Notes: generated by a model not told the origin, from the sequence alone. A DNA stretch of 64,000 nt from CAYZJV01 sp964478945 (GCA_964478945.1 CAYZJV010000006.1:1-64000); one strand, 5' to 3'; counted from the first letter of the stretch, positions 52,255-61,503 are shown. Translations and numbers: made by a program.

Positions 52255-53277
52255 TTAGAACATTTCAGCAAACTTTGCGATATTCTCGGCGTTGAATACG
52301 AACGGAGTACCCATGATGGTGTTTCCATTGGGGCCGATGGTGATCTGTCCCATTCTTCCCGCATCGATCACATCGCCGGGATTTCCCGCAACCTTACCGG
52401 TTACGAGGGCCTCGAGAATGTAGGTCGAGGTGTACCCGAGATCAATCGGATTCCACAAAGCCATCTGTCCACAAGTACCATTTTCAACATACTGCTTCAT
52501 TTCGGAAGGGAGACCCAAACCTGTGAGTTGCACGACACCCTTCTTCCCCTCGTCTTCGATCGCCTTCGCGGAAGCGAGGATTCCGATGGTGGTGGGGCTG
52601 ATGATTCCAGCCAAGTCGGGATACTTCTGCATGAGCCCGACAGCTTCACGATAGCTCTTGTCGGAAGCATCGTCGCCGTACACTACTTCCACGATCGACA
52701 TATCCTTGTACTCGGGTTTCTTGACCTCTTCTTTCATCCATTTGATCCATGCATTCTGGTTTGTCGCCTGGCTGGTTGCCGAGACGATACCGATCTTGCC
52801 TTTGTAACCGGTCAATTCGGCGATCAACTGCACCTGCTGGCGCCCGATCAATTCCTCATCGGAGGGAGCGAGGTCGACGATACGTCCACCAACGGAAATC
52901 CCACTGTCGAAGGAAATCACCTTGATTCCGGCGTTCATGGCTTTCTTGGTGACGGGAATCAGAGCATCGCGGTCATTGGCCGAAATGGCGATTCCATCGA
53001 CACGCTGGGCGATGAGGGATTCGATGATTTCGATCTGTCCTTCGGCAGTCGAGGCGGAAGGACCTTGGTAAATGGAGTCGACATTACCGAGTTCGGCGGC
53101 AGCTTCCTCTCCACCATCGGCTACCGCTTCGAAAAATCCATTGCCGAGACTCTTGACCAACAGGACCAGGCGGAGATCCTTTTCCGCACCTGCGGTTTCC
53201 GTCGCACCGGCAGCGAACAGATTGCCCGAAACAACCAAGGCAATCATCAGAGTGACCAAAACTAGTTTTCTTTTCAT
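52255..53277 (-). CDS. rhaS: Rhamnose ABC transporter substrate-binding protein (RhaS of the Rhizobium system)
   Basis: The 340-residue exported protein has a signal peptide ending near 'NLFAAG-ATE'. The type I periplasmic-binding fold (Peripla_BP_4) shows 'LLVKSLGNGFFEAVADGGEEAA', 'AISANDRDALIPVTKKAM', 'VISFDSGISVGGR' and 'GIISPTTIGILASAKAIED'. GGAGAG lies 5-6 nt before the ATG at 53277. The gene context (mutarotase, isomerase) identifies L-rhamnose as the likely ligand. Confidence 0.9.
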   Translation of the reverse strand: MKRKLVLVTLMIALVVSGNLFAAGATETAGAEKDLRLVLLVKSLGNGFFEAVADGGEEAAAELGNVDSIYQGPSASTAEGQIEIIESLIAQRVDGIAISANDRDALIPVTKKAMNAGIKVISFDSGISVGGRIVDLAPSDEELIGRQQVQLIAELTGYKGKIGIVSATSQATNQNAWIKWMKEEVKKPEYKDMSIVEVVYGDDASDKSYREAVGLMQKYPDLAGIISPTTIGILASAKAIEDEGKKGVVQLTGLGLPSEMKQYVENGTCGQMALWNPIDLGYTSTYILEALVTGKVAGNPGDVIDAGRMGQITIGPNGNTIMGTPFVFNAENIAKFAEMF

Positions 53278-53367
53278 ACCAGCTCTCCTTTTTAAAAGTA
53301 ATTGAATTGTATCATCACCCGAAACGAGGGTGTGAGGAGCAATTCCTCTCATGAAGGTACCAATTTC

Positions 53368-54840
53368 TCAGGTTCTGCCCATAACTCCATGCTCGGATGG
53401 AGTATGTCCGAAGTACTGTTTGAACACTTTGCCGAAATGCTTGCAACTCACATATCCCACATGGGATGAGACGTCCTTCACCGTCAAATCTCCTGAAATC
53501 AACAGATCCGAAGCCTTCTCCATCCGCAATCGGGTGATGTACTGGGGAAATGTCTCTCCCACCACCCTATTGAAGATGGTGGAAAGATAGTTGGGGGTGA
53601 CTCCAATGTGATCGGCGATTTGCGCCAACCCGATCTCTTCATTCACATGGTCGTGAATCAACTCCAAGGCCTTCCCCACGGTTCTCTGCATCTTGAGTCC
53701 CAGGACCTCCTCGGATTCCACCACATGGGAAGACAACCATACGACGCAGCGGTCGAAGGCTTCAATCGCATCTCCACCATATACAGTACCCATACTGAGG
53801 AAGTGGATGAATTTCCGAAAACCATCCAATTCCCACAAACGGAGAAACTCGTCCCGATGTCCGCGAAGGAAACGGATGGTATGGGTCGACTCAAAACTCC
53901 TGTTTTCCAGCAATTTGATGAATGTGGTCACGAATTGCTCCAATTGAAGATAATTCCCAGCCACAAGCATCTGGTTGCTTCTGGTCACTGAGGAGGAGAA
54001 TCCCCTGATAATCCTCACCCAGCTTTTTTTCGACATTTCCATCAACGAAGTCACCACATTGGTGAAGGATTGTGCTTCCGAATCAAAAAGGAACCAGGTG
54101 CAACGCAACTGTTCCGAAGAACGAACCATCGCATCACCATGGAGCAGGATACGATTCAAAGTCATTCTGGCATCCCGATCCGTATTGGAAGCGATGATTC
54201 CCGCATAATTGCCATCGTCCAACATCACTACCCCTACGGTTGACGATAAGCCTTGCGCATCCACCAGCCATCTTCTCACTTCCTGTATGAATTGTTTGCG
54301 GAGCAGGATCGATTCTTCCGAAGCCGCCACCGAATCGATGCTCACCACGAAACCCGAGTACCATTGGGTATCCTGTTCCACAGGATCCTCCGAATAGGTA
54401 TCCTGCAAAATACCGTAGAGCCTATGCTCGAGATGTATCTGCTTCACCAATCGGCTATCCATCAAATTGTTCATCGCGAGATTGAGGGCATTCGAGAGAT
54501 CCTGCTTGGAAACGGGTTTCAACAGGTAATCGATCGCTCCCAGGGAGATCGCCTTGCGTGCATAATCGAATTCGGCATAACCGGTGAGGATGATCCATTG
54601 TGCGGTGGGAACAATATGTTTGCCCTTCTCCATCACCTCCAGTCCATTCATATGTGGCATTCGGATATCGACCAGCACAATGTCAGGCTTCACTTTCGGC
54701 AAAAGAGCCAGCAACTCATCCCCGTCGGAGGCTTGGACCATGGTCTCGCAATGAAAGAGTCCCTGACCAATCAATTCCTCCAGCATGTCCTGGAGACTGA
54801 AACGAACCAGATACTCGTCATCAGCTATGATACATTTCAT
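53368..54840 (-). CDS. AraC-type response regulator (YesN-like)
   Basis: The 490-residue protein has an N-terminal receiver domain (residues 1-120) with acidic pocket D7/D8, phosphoacceptor D58 in 'DIVLVDIRMP', and K108 in 'YLLKPVSKQDL'. A middle region of unknown fold (about 130-380) follows, then a C-terminal AraC double HTH (390-490, 'IGLAQIADHIGVTPNYLSTIFNRVVGE' and 'VKDVSSHVGYVSCKHFGKVFK'). It overlaps the sensor-kinase gene by 20 nt and lies upstream of the rhamnose receptor gene, so it probably activates the importer when the sensor detects extracellular sugar. Confidence 0.9.
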   Translation of the reverse strand: MKCIIADDEYLVRFSLQDMLEELIGQGLFHCETMVQASDGDELLALLPKVKPDIVLVDIRMPHMNGLEVMEKGKHIVPTAQWIILTGYAEFDYARKAISLGAIDYLLKPVSKQDLSNALNLAMNNLMDSRLVKQIHLEHRLYGILQDTYSEDPVEQDTQWYSGFVVSIDSVAASEESILLRKQFIQEVRRWLVDAQGLSSTVGVVMLDDGNYAGIIASNTDRDARMTLNRILLHGDAMVRSSEQLRCTWFLFDSEAQSFTNVVTSLMEMSKKSWVRIIRGFSSSVTRSNQMLVAGNYLQLEQFVTTFIKLLENRSFESTHTIRFLRGHRDEFLRLWELDGFRKFIHFLSMGTVYGGDAIEAFDRCVVWLSSHVVESEEVLGLKMQRTVGKALELIHDHVNEEIGLAQIADHIGVTPNYLSTIFNRVVGETFPQYITRLRMEKASDLLISGDLTVKDVSSHVGYVSCKHFGKVFKQYFGHTPSEHGVMGRT

Positions 54841-56746
54841 CGAACGTCATCCTTACTTCTGTTCCTCTACCCACTGCACTCCTCATATTGAAGGCTCCAT
54901 TGGGATAGGCATACTTGAACCGCCGCCTCACATTCCCCACTCCGATATGCTCCTTCTCCTGCAGTGAGGACAGATCGCATCCGACCCCATTGTCCCGAAC
55001 CGTGATCACCACGAGCGGGACACCATCCTCGAGAACTCTGAAGGCCTCCACTTCAAGCAGCCCATCCGTATCTTTGGGTTCCAACCCATGGATCACCGCA
55101 TTCTCGACCAAAGGTTGCAGTATGAGACGGGGAATGCCCACTTCCGACAACCCTTCGGCAATCTTGAGAGTATAATTGATCCTATCCCCGAAGCGCATCT
55201 TCTGCAGATTGCAATAATGCTCCACAAACTCGAATTCCTCCGCGATCGTGGTATCCGTCCTACTCTCCTGGGTATACCGCAGCAACTCCTTGAGTTCGAT
55301 TATCGAGGTTTCAAGCACATCCCTTCGGGCCATCCGATTCAGACCGATGAAGCCGTTGAGTACGTTGTAGATGAAATGTGGTTGAACTTGCGATTGCAAG
55401 GCTTGGTATTCCGCTTCACCCTTCTTGATCAACTCGGCATATTTCAGATGGTTGTCCAGAGTCAGTGAGGTGAATTCAGCGAACGTCGTCAATCTAGTGA
55501 TCCCCAGATCGGTAAGCGCACCTTGGGGAACGTGGACCGCCACGGTTAGGGTACCCATCACCCGATTCTCGATGGTGAGCGGCAGCACCATTAGGGAACT
55601 CAGTCCACTGTCCAACTCCTCCAACTCATCCTTGGAGCATAGAACGGCATTGCGGGATGCGACCACTTCCTCTAGAAGCGGAAAAAGCTTGTTCATGAGC
55701 GGTTGCACTGAAAGTCCCTCCCATACCCTCAACTTCAATATGGTTTTTCCTGTGGTGGAGGGATCGGTACCCAAAAAATGGATACAGGCGGTATCGGCTT
55801 GGGTCTCTTCAACGATGGTGTGCACCACCTGTTGCATGATGTTCTCGGGACTTGAATCGGTGGTGATGGAACTTCCTATGGAATCGGTGAGACGAAGAAT
55901 CGTATTCACGTTCTCCTTGAGATCCAATGAAAGGGAATTGAACTGGGTGGCAAGATCGGCGAATTCATCTTTCCCACGAATCTTCATCCCCTCCGAAAAA
56001 TCCCCCTTGGCCACCCTTGTGAAGGCATCGCCAACCAATTTGATCTTGTCGTTGATATCCTTCGCGGTTGCCAACGACATCGTGATCCCGGCAAGAGCAG
56101 TGAAAAAGGCGAACAGGGCATACCAGACATAGGTATGCCGTTGCAGCCTATCGCCGTAGCCTCTGAATTCCTTGATGAAATAGTTCATATAGCTTTCGAA
56201 GCTATCGACGAAATAATAGGAGGTATCGCGGAATTCGGAAAAGAAGGGGATGAATTCCTCATCAGCCAGAATCTCATAAAACCGATCATCCTCCAGGGAT
56301 CCGACCCGGGCTACGATCATCTGAATCGACTTCTCCAACTGCCCTAGCCTCGCCATCGCACGACGATGCATGGTGTTGGCAGTTTCGGTTTGATCGATCA
56401 TCGCGGGATCATCGATCGAGAGCACAGCCAAAGAACCCATGAAGGAGTAGAAGGCATTCTCATATTCATACACGGCACTCTTCCATTGCTTCACTGTCAC
56501 ATTGGTTCGTGGCGAGTAGGTATAGGATTTGAGCTGACCATATACTTTGGGAACGAACAGGTCGAACACCATATCCTTCATGAGGCTGTGCACATCACGG
56601 GACTTGACCTGTGTTTCCAGTCCCCTTTCGATCGCTGTGTTGATCAGACCCACCCTTCTCCACGTGACGATACCCAATCCCGCAAAGAGAAAGGTGATGA
56701 GGGTGAATGCAAGGGCAAGTACAATCAGCTTCGTCCTGATTTTCAT
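54821..56746 (-). CDS. Sensor histidine kinase (YesM-like, LytS/YehU HisKA type)
   Basis: The 641-residue membrane kinase has helix 1 at about residues 7-29, an extracytoplasmic region of about 170 residues, and helix 2 near 205-228. A HAMP linker follows, then a GAF-like region at about 300-430 ('SIGSSITTDSSPENIMQQVVHTI'). The His_kinase domain carries H457 in 'QPHFIYN', and the ATPase domain shows 'LVENAVIHG' and 'DNGVGCDL'. The GAF domain between HAMP and kinase is not standard in YesM. It pairs with the overlapping YesN gene. The extracytoplasmic part is all-helical and unlike dCache, so the ligand is not predictable. Confidence 0.88.
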   Translation of the reverse strand: MKIRTKLIVLALAFTLITFLFAGLGIVTWRRVGLINTAIERGLETQVKSRDVHSLMKDMVFDLFVPKVYGQLKSYTYSPRTNVTVKQWKSAVYEYENAFYSFMGSLAVLSIDDPAMIDQTETANTMHRRAMARLGQLEKSIQMIVARVGSLEDDRFYEILADEEFIPFFSEFRDTSYYFVDSFESYMNYFIKEFRGYGDRLQRHTYVWYALFAFFTALAGITMSLATAKDINDKIKLVGDAFTRVAKGDFSEGMKIRGKDEFADLATQFNSLSLDLKENVNTILRLTDSIGSSITTDSSPENIMQQVVHTIVEETQADTACIHFLGTDPSTTGKTILKLRVWEGLSVQPLMNKLFPLLEEVVASRNAVLCSKDELEELDSGLSSLMVLPLTIENRVMGTLTVAVHVPQGALTDLGITRLTTFAEFTSLTLDNHLKYAELIKKGEAEYQALQSQVQPHFIYNVLNGFIGLNRMARRDVLETSIIELKELLRYTQESRTDTTIAEEFEFVEHYCNLQKMRFGDRINYTLKIAEGLSEVGIPRLILQPLVENAVIHGLEPKDTDGLLEVEAFRVLEDGVPLVVITVRDNGVGCDLSSLQEKEHIGVGNVRRRFKYAYPNGAFNMRSAVGRGTEVRMTFDEMYHS

Positions 56747-56842
56747 CGTCGGGCGATTCCCGGGACCAGTCTATACATCATTTGGCTATAGTCTCCAAAG
56801 AAGGGGGACGTTCTGCGATATCCTTCCCCTTTCCCCCATGAT

Positions 56843-56902
56843 GATGAACAAGGCCAGTGCGCCCGGAAGGGTGTCGGCCCTCCGATCGCACTGTAGTTCA
56901 TG
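56843..56902 (-). ncRNA. Long hairpin between the aldolase and sensor kinase genes
   Basis: Nested pairings: ATGAAC (56843-56848) with GTTCAT (56896-56901), CAGTGCG (56855-56861) with CGCACTG (56887-56893), and GGAAGGG (56865-56871) with CCCTCC (56878-56883). There is no U-tract. It may end the rhaA-aldolase transcript or separate it from yesMN expression; it is scored as a structured RNA element, not a proven gene. Confidence 0.45.
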
Positions 56903-56920
56903 CAAAAAACCTTATTCCTT

Positions 56921-57901
56921 TCAAGAATTCATCTTTGAACGATACTGTTCCACCTCCCAGGTTCGGATGAATTCAATCTGATCATCGTCCATGAATCTCG
57001 GTCCACCGAAACTCTCGGTGAACACCGCAACTTTGATCGTATCTATAAACAAGGACAAAGCTGCTTCACTGATTGCAAATGCAGCGGTATTCTGCACAGC
57101 GACCACCTTCGGCGGCACACCATAAGAGGTTTCGTATTCCTTCAGTTTGGAGACCATGGCATCGACCGGTTCCTTCCCATCGAATACCGAATCCTCGACC
57201 CAAAGTGGCTTGAAACCACTGTAGACGATATGGTCTGGNNNNNNNNNNNNNNNNNNNNNNNNNNNNNNNNNNNNNNNNNNNNNNNNNNNNNNNNNNNNNN
57301 NNNNNNNNNNNNNNNNNNNNNNNNNNNNNNNNNNNNNNGAATCGGCGGCAACGAACACACCATGGTTCTGAAGGAAAATCATGGAGGGAGGATTCCCCCA
57401 TTTCTCCACATACTCCTGCTGTGCGTCACGTACCGTCTTGGCAAGAATATAGCCGGGATTCACCAAAGGAATCCACATCGCCTCGGGAAACAACTTCTCC
57501 ATCGCTCCCTTGCCGCTCTGGCCACAGGTTAGCCCGTTCACCATCGCTGGATGGAGGTGCACCACATATGAAAAAGGGATGAACGAATGGAGCAGGGCCT
57601 CGACACTGGGACGTGCGGTTTCACCTTCACACCTGGCATCCATCATATCCTGCAATACCGCCTTCTCCCTTTCATCCACATCGGTGGGATAGGCTTTGTT
57701 CCATATCGCACCAAGCTTGCCGAGGTCCATTGCCACAAACCCCTCTTCACCGATGGTGGCCAGGGCATGTCCCGAGGCCTTCACATACATCACATCGTCG
57801 ATCTTCTTGGAAGTGTTGCCTCCACCAAGCATCACGAACCTCGAATCGGCTCCATATCTTCTGGATATCGCAATCAAATCGGAAATATCGTGTACAGACA
57901 T
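56921..57901 (-). CDS. Class II aldolase/adducin-family protein, probable rhamnulose-1-phosphate aldolase, interrupted by a sequence gap
   Basis: The protein (about 326 residues if the gap is truly 100 nt) has the class II aldolase fold: 'VMLGGGNTSKK', 'MYVKASGHAL', a zinc-ligand HxH in 'YVVHLHPAMVNGL', and a third His in 'FLQNHGVFVAAD'. About 33 residues are unknown because of the N-run. The N-terminal architecture resembles the aldolase half of RhaE/YuxG fusion proteins rather than the short E. coli RhaD. No dehydrogenase domain is attached. The ATG at 57901 overlaps the rhaA stop by one base. Context supports cleavage of rhamnulose-1-phosphate to DHAP and lactaldehyde. Confidence 0.75.
   Translation of the reverse strand: MSVHDISDLIAISRRYGADSRFVMLGGGNTSKKIDDVMYVKASGHALATIGEEGFVAMDLGKLGAIWNKAYPTDVDEREKAVLQDMMDARCEGETARPSVEALLHSFIPFSYVVHLHPAMVNGLTCGQSGKGAMEKLFPEAMWIPLVNPGYILAKTVRDAQQEYVEKWGNPPSMIFLQNHGVFVAADXXXXXXXXXXXXXXXXXXXXXXXXXXXXXXXXXXPDHIVYSGFKPLWVEDSVFDGKEPVDAMVSKLKEYETSYGVPPKVVAVQNTAAFAISEAALSLFIDTIKVAVFTESFGGPRFMDDDQIEFIRTWEVEQYRSKMNS
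57239..57338. other. Assembly gap (100 N)
   Basis: A run of exactly 100 undetermined bases lies inside the aldolase gene. A length of exactly 100 is a usual scaffolding placeholder, so the true length is uncertain. The frame is preserved across it if taken literally. Confidence 0.98.
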
Positions 57902-59157
57902 CACATCCTCTCCTTCAGCACATCCCTCTCATAAGAGGTCACCTCCGCCACGATGGAAAGATCGTCCGGAGCGGAGTATTTCTCGCAATACGCTTCCCAC
58001 ACCGCACCGAACGGCAAGGTGTGCAAGGCCTCCAACATCCCCATCTTGGCATATCCATTGCCGTCCGACTCCAATTTCACCAAATGCGCATGCGGCTCCA
58101 ACATCGCAAACAGAAGGGCCTTCCTCAGCGCACGTACTCCGGTGGCCCAGGCTCCAATCCTATTGATCGAAGCATCGAAGTAATCCACACCGATATGGGC
58201 CTTGTCGACCTTCCCGCTCCTCACCAACTCCTGGGCAACTTGCTTCACCTTGTCGGAGAACAACACCACATGGTCGCTGTCCCAATGCAGTGGACGACTT
58301 ACATGCAACAGAATTTCATCCTGGAACAGGAGAATCGATGAAAGCTTGTCGGCGATATCCTCTTCCACATGGAAGTGCCCCATGTCGATGCAAAGCATCT
58401 TGTCGTTCCTCGCAGCGTAGTTCATGTAGAATTCGTGGCTGCCGACCACAAAGGCTTCGCTTCCGATACCGAACAACTTGGTCTCCACCGCGTCCTTCAT
58501 GTGTTCTGCCGGATAGGAAGTGGCAAACACCTCGTCCAAAGACTCCTTGAGTATACTACGGTATCCCATCTTGTCGACCGTAAGATCCTTGGCTCCATCG
58601 GGAATCCATGTGTTGAGTACACAGGGGGTACCGAGCTGCTCACCGATCCACGCTGCGATCGCACGGCAACGCTTGGCATGCTCAATCCAGAAGGCCCGCA
58701 CCTCGGGATCCTTGCTCGCCAGGGTGTACCCCGAATCGGCCATTGGATGGCTGAAGAAGGTACCGTTGAAATCGATCCCGATTCCGAGCTTCTTCGCCCA
58801 TTCCACCCAACCTGCGAAATGCTTTGGTTCGATGGCATCACGATCCACAAATGTGGAGCCGAACTCACCGTAACTGGCATGGAGATTCAATCGATGCGGT
58901 CCAGGAACGATTGAAAAGACCTTCTCCAAATCCCTTCTCAACTCATCGATCGAGCGGGCCTTCCCAGGGTAATTACCCGTAACTTGGATTCCTCCACCCG
59001 AAAGCGTCGCACTGGGTCGCTCGAACCCTCCGACGTCATCGCCTTGCCAGCAGTGGATGGAAATGGGGATCGAAGCGAGCCGCTCCAACACCGCATCCGT
59101 GTCCACTCCAATCTTCTTATACGCTTCCCTAGCGATCCCATATGATTCGCGTGCCAT
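57901..59157 (-). CDS. rhaA: L-rhamnose isomerase
   Basis: The 418-residue product matches L-rhamnose isomerase in length (E. coli 419). It starts 'MARESYGIAREAYKKIGVD', followed by 'ISIHCWQGDDVGGFE', 'LNLHASYGEFG', 'GIDFNGTFFSHPMADSG', 'CIDMGHFHVEEDIADKL' and 'VSRPLHWDSDHVV'. These hold the metal-binding Glu/Asp/His residues of the TIM barrel. It converts L-rhamnose to L-rhamnulose. The ATG at 59157 follows GGGAGG by 5-6 nt; an upstream start at 59187 lacks one. First gene of the catabolic unit, divergent from an AraC regulator. Confidence 0.95.
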   Translation of the reverse strand: MARESYGIAREAYKKIGVDTDAVLERLASIPISIHCWQGDDVGGFERPSATLSGGGIQVTGNYPGKARSIDELRRDLEKVFSIVPGPHRLNLHASYGEFGSTFVDRDAIEPKHFAGWVEWAKKLGIGIDFNGTFFSHPMADSGYTLASKDPEVRAFWIEHAKRCRAIAAWIGEQLGTPCVLNTWIPDGAKDLTVDKMGYRSILKESLDEVFATSYPAEHMKDAVETKLFGIGSEAFVVGSHEFYMNYAARNDKMLCIDMGHFHVEEDIADKLSSILLFQDEILLHVSRPLHWDSDHVVLFSDKVKQVAQELVRSGKVDKAHIGVDYFDASINRIGAWATGVRALRKALLFAMLEPHAHLVKLESDGNGYAKMGMLEALHTLPFGAVWEAYCEKYSAPDDLSIVAEVTSYERDVLKERM

Positions 59158-59217
59158 GAAAACCTCCCATAGCTGTATGATCTTCACTTATGGTACCCCG
59201 GTTGTCATGATTACGCC

Positions 59218-59246
59218 TTGACGAATCTGGCAACTTCTAGCATGAT
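59218..59246 (+). promoter_or_regulatory. Candidate promoter of the AraC regulator
   Basis: TTGACG (59218-59223), 17 nt, CATGAT (59241-59246). Transcription would start about 3 nt before the ATG at 59256, giving an essentially leaderless mRNA. It lies in the 98-bp divergent region with rhaA. Confidence 0.4.
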
Positions 59247-59255
59247 TTTATCATC

Positions 59256-60137
59256 ATGAACCTGAAACTCCTCTCTTCGGACTATTTTTACGATCCCGCC
59301 TTCAAAATGAAGATCATCGAACGCAGTCCCGAACTTCCCTACCCGCTGCATAGCCACGACTTCTATGAACTGGTAGTGATCGTATCGGGAAAAGGCACCC
59401 ACTTCACCCAAGCGAACTCATTCACCCTCTACCCAGGCAATGTGTTCGTGATATCCCCCGGATTGGAACACGGGTACCGTGATGTGGAGAACCTGAGACT
59501 CTACAACATCCTGTTCGATCACAAGCTGTTCGAGGATTCCTTCTATGATCTGCGCAACATGCCCGGCTACCATGCCCTGTTTCGACTTGAACCGAGTTAT
59601 AGAAACGACATAGGGTTCGCGACACTCATGCAACTCACCCCTGCCCAAATGGCAGAGGTATTGCCGCTTCTCGAGGAAATGCAGAGTGAATGCGATGCCA
59701 TAGAATCGGATATCGGGGCGAAGAGCCTCTCCTTCTCCTATCTCATCCAGTTGCTGGTCACTCTGTTCCGCATGTATTCCGAGTATCCGAGGAAGGACAA
59801 TCTCACGATCATGAGAATAGCCGATGCGCTCAGTTTCCTCGAAGCCCATTCCGATCGCCCCGTGGGAACGAAGGAATTGATGGAATTGACCAATATGTCG
59901 GCGAGTACGCTCAACCGGCATTTCCAAAATGCCACGGGACTCTCACCGATAGAGTTCCATATCCAGAGGAGAATTGAACGGGCCTGTCTGCTCATCCGCA
60001 CCAGCGGACTTTCCATGGGAGAGATCTCGGAGGCCACCGGTTTCAACGATGCGAACTATTTTTCCAGACAATTCAGAAAAGTGATGGGCATGAGCCCAAG
60101 ACAGTATAGAAACAACCGTTCGCTATGGTACCGCTGA
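59256..60137 (+). CDS. AraC-family regulator, probable rhamnose activator
   Basis: The 293-residue protein has an N-terminal cupin sugar-sensing domain ('SHDFYELVVIVSGKGTHF', 'LYPGNVFVISPGLEHGY') and a C-terminal double HTH ('GTKELMELTNMSASTLNRHFQN' and 'MGEISEATGFNDANYFSRQFRK'). This is the layout of E. coli RhaS/RhaR (activators, not the transporter proteins of the same name). Divergent from rhaA, it probably activates that promoter with rhamnose. There is no Shine-Dalgarno sequence before the ATG. Confidence 0.88.
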   Translation: MNLKLLSSDYFYDPAFKMKIIERSPELPYPLHSHDFYELVVIVSGKGTHFTQANSFTLYPGNVFVISPGLEHGYRDVENLRLYNILFDHKLFEDSFYDLRNMPGYHALFRLEPSYRNDIGFATLMQLTPAQMAEVLPLLEEMQSECDAIESDIGAKSLSFSYLIQLLVTLFRMYSEYPRKDNLTIMRIADALSFLEAHSDRPVGTKELMELTNMSASTLNRHFQNATGLSPIEFHIQRRIERACLLIRTSGLSMGEISEATGFNDANYFSRQFRKVMGMSPRQYRNNRSLWYR

Positions 60138-60149
60138 GCACAATTCGGC

Positions 60150-60178
60150 TTGACAGTTCCACTTCTGGTCTGTATCGT
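60150..60178 (+). promoter_or_regulatory. Candidate galK promoter
   Basis: TTGACA (60150-60155), 17 nt, TATCGT (60173-60178), located 30 bp before the galactokinase start codon. Confidence 0.5.
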
Positions 60179-60207
60179 CCACATAGTGTCGAGGGAGGGG
60201 AATATCC

Positions 60208-61500
60208 ATGACAGGTACACAAAGGGTGCGTTCATTTGTAGAAAGTGGGGAATTCGAACGGTTGTTGCCGAAACTCTATGGGGAAGGAGTGCTCACCGAA
60301 GACCAAAGGAAACGCTTTCTCCATCTCATCACCACACACGAACAATTGTTCGATGTCCCCAAGGATGCACGTACCGGACTTTTCAGTACAGCTGGAAGAA
60401 GTGAATTGGCTGGAAACCATACCGACCACAACCTTGGAAAAGTGATCGCCGCAACCATAAACTTGGACACCATCGCAGTCGCCACACCAGTGGACGCACC
60501 GAAAGCAATAGTGGTATCGGAGGGATTCCCTCCTGTTGAGGTGGACCTTCGCGACCTTTCCGTCCATACCGCCGAGGAGGGCACCACCGATGCCCTCGTA
60601 CGGGGGATCGCAAGAGCCTTCTCAGATCGTGGACTCACTGTGGGAGGATTCGTAGCCAATACCAGCAGTAGGGTGTTGAAGGGTTCGGGTCTCAGTTCTT
60701 CAGCTGCAATAGAGGTGTTGGTGGCCACCCTGTTCAACAATCTCTACAATCGGAATGCGCTCGAACCGGTCGAACTTGCCATCATCGGCAAGTATGCGGA
60801 GAACACCTTTTTCGGAAAACCCTCGGGGTTGATGGATCAGATCGCTTGTGGAAACGGTGGCATCACCGGAATAGACTTTGCCCACCCGCAATTTCCCGTG
60901 CTCACTCCCATCCAATTCGATTTCCATTCCTTGGGCTATGACCTGTTGGTGATCGATACGGGAGGAAACCATGCCGACCTCACTTTCGATTATGCCTCGA
61001 TACCGAAGGAGATGCGCTCGGTGGCCGCTTGTTTCGACAAGGATGTGTTGCGGGAAGTACCCTTCGGGTTGTTTGTCGATTCGTTGCCAGCGATCAGAAG
61101 GCGGGTGAAGAATGATCGGGCTCTGCTCAGAGCCTACCACTACCTCTCCGAAAACGATCGTGTGGATGGGATGTTGGAAGCCCTTCGACAGGAGGACCTC
61201 GATCGCTATCTCACACTGGTCAATGAGTCGGGACGAAGTTCGTTCATGTTCCTGCAGAATCTCTACAGCACCAAGATGGTGGACCAGCAGGGACTTTCCC
61301 TCGCATTGGCGATGACCGAGCGCTTCCTTGAAGGAAAAGGCGCCTGCCGGGTGCATGGAGGAGGGTTCGCCGGAACGATCCAAGTCTATGTTCCCACCGA
61401 ACGAACCCGCTCCTACATGGAATATATCGAGAAGGTGTTTGGGGAAGGAAGCGCCACCATACTGGCGATCCGCAGTCTTCCCACCACACGCCTCGATTGA
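60208..61500 (+). CDS. galK: Galactokinase
   Basis: The 430-residue GHMP kinase has the galactokinase signature 'GRSELAGNHTDHN' (usual form GRxNLIGEHTDY), the ATP loop 'LKGSGLSSSAAIEV', and the C-terminal 'RVHGGGFAGTIQVYV'. It phosphorylates alpha-D-galactose at C1. It is somewhat longer than E. coli GalK (382), due to an N-terminal helical extension, as seen in other anaerobe homologues. GGGAGGGG precedes the ATG. No galT or galE gene is adjacent. It should not be read as the missing rhamnulokinase, which belongs to the FGGY family. Confidence 0.88.
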   Translation: MTGTQRVRSFVESGEFERLLPKLYGEGVLTEDQRKRFLHLITTHEQLFDVPKDARTGLFSTAGRSELAGNHTDHNLGKVIAATINLDTIAVATPVDAPKAIVVSEGFPPVEVDLRDLSVHTAEEGTTDALVRGIARAFSDRGLTVGGFVANTSSRVLKGSGLSSSAAIEVLVATLFNNLYNRNALEPVELAIIGKYAENTFFGKPSGLMDQIACGNGGITGIDFAHPQFPVLTPIQFDFHSLGYDLLVIDTGGNHADLTFDYASIPKEMRSVAACFDKDVLREVPFGLFVDSLPAIRRRVKNDRALLRAYHYLSENDRVDGMLEALRQEDLDRYLTLVNESGRSSFMFLQNLYSTKMVDQQGLSLALAMTERFLEGKGACRVHGGGFAGTIQVYVPTERTRSYMEYIEKVFGEGSATILAIRSLPTTRLD

Positions 61501-61503
61501 AAT

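Noticed and set aside
60208..61500. Galactokinase as the missing rhamnulokinase
   Set aside because: It carries the GHMP galactokinase signature, whereas rhamnulokinases are FGGY-family enzymes with unrelated motifs.
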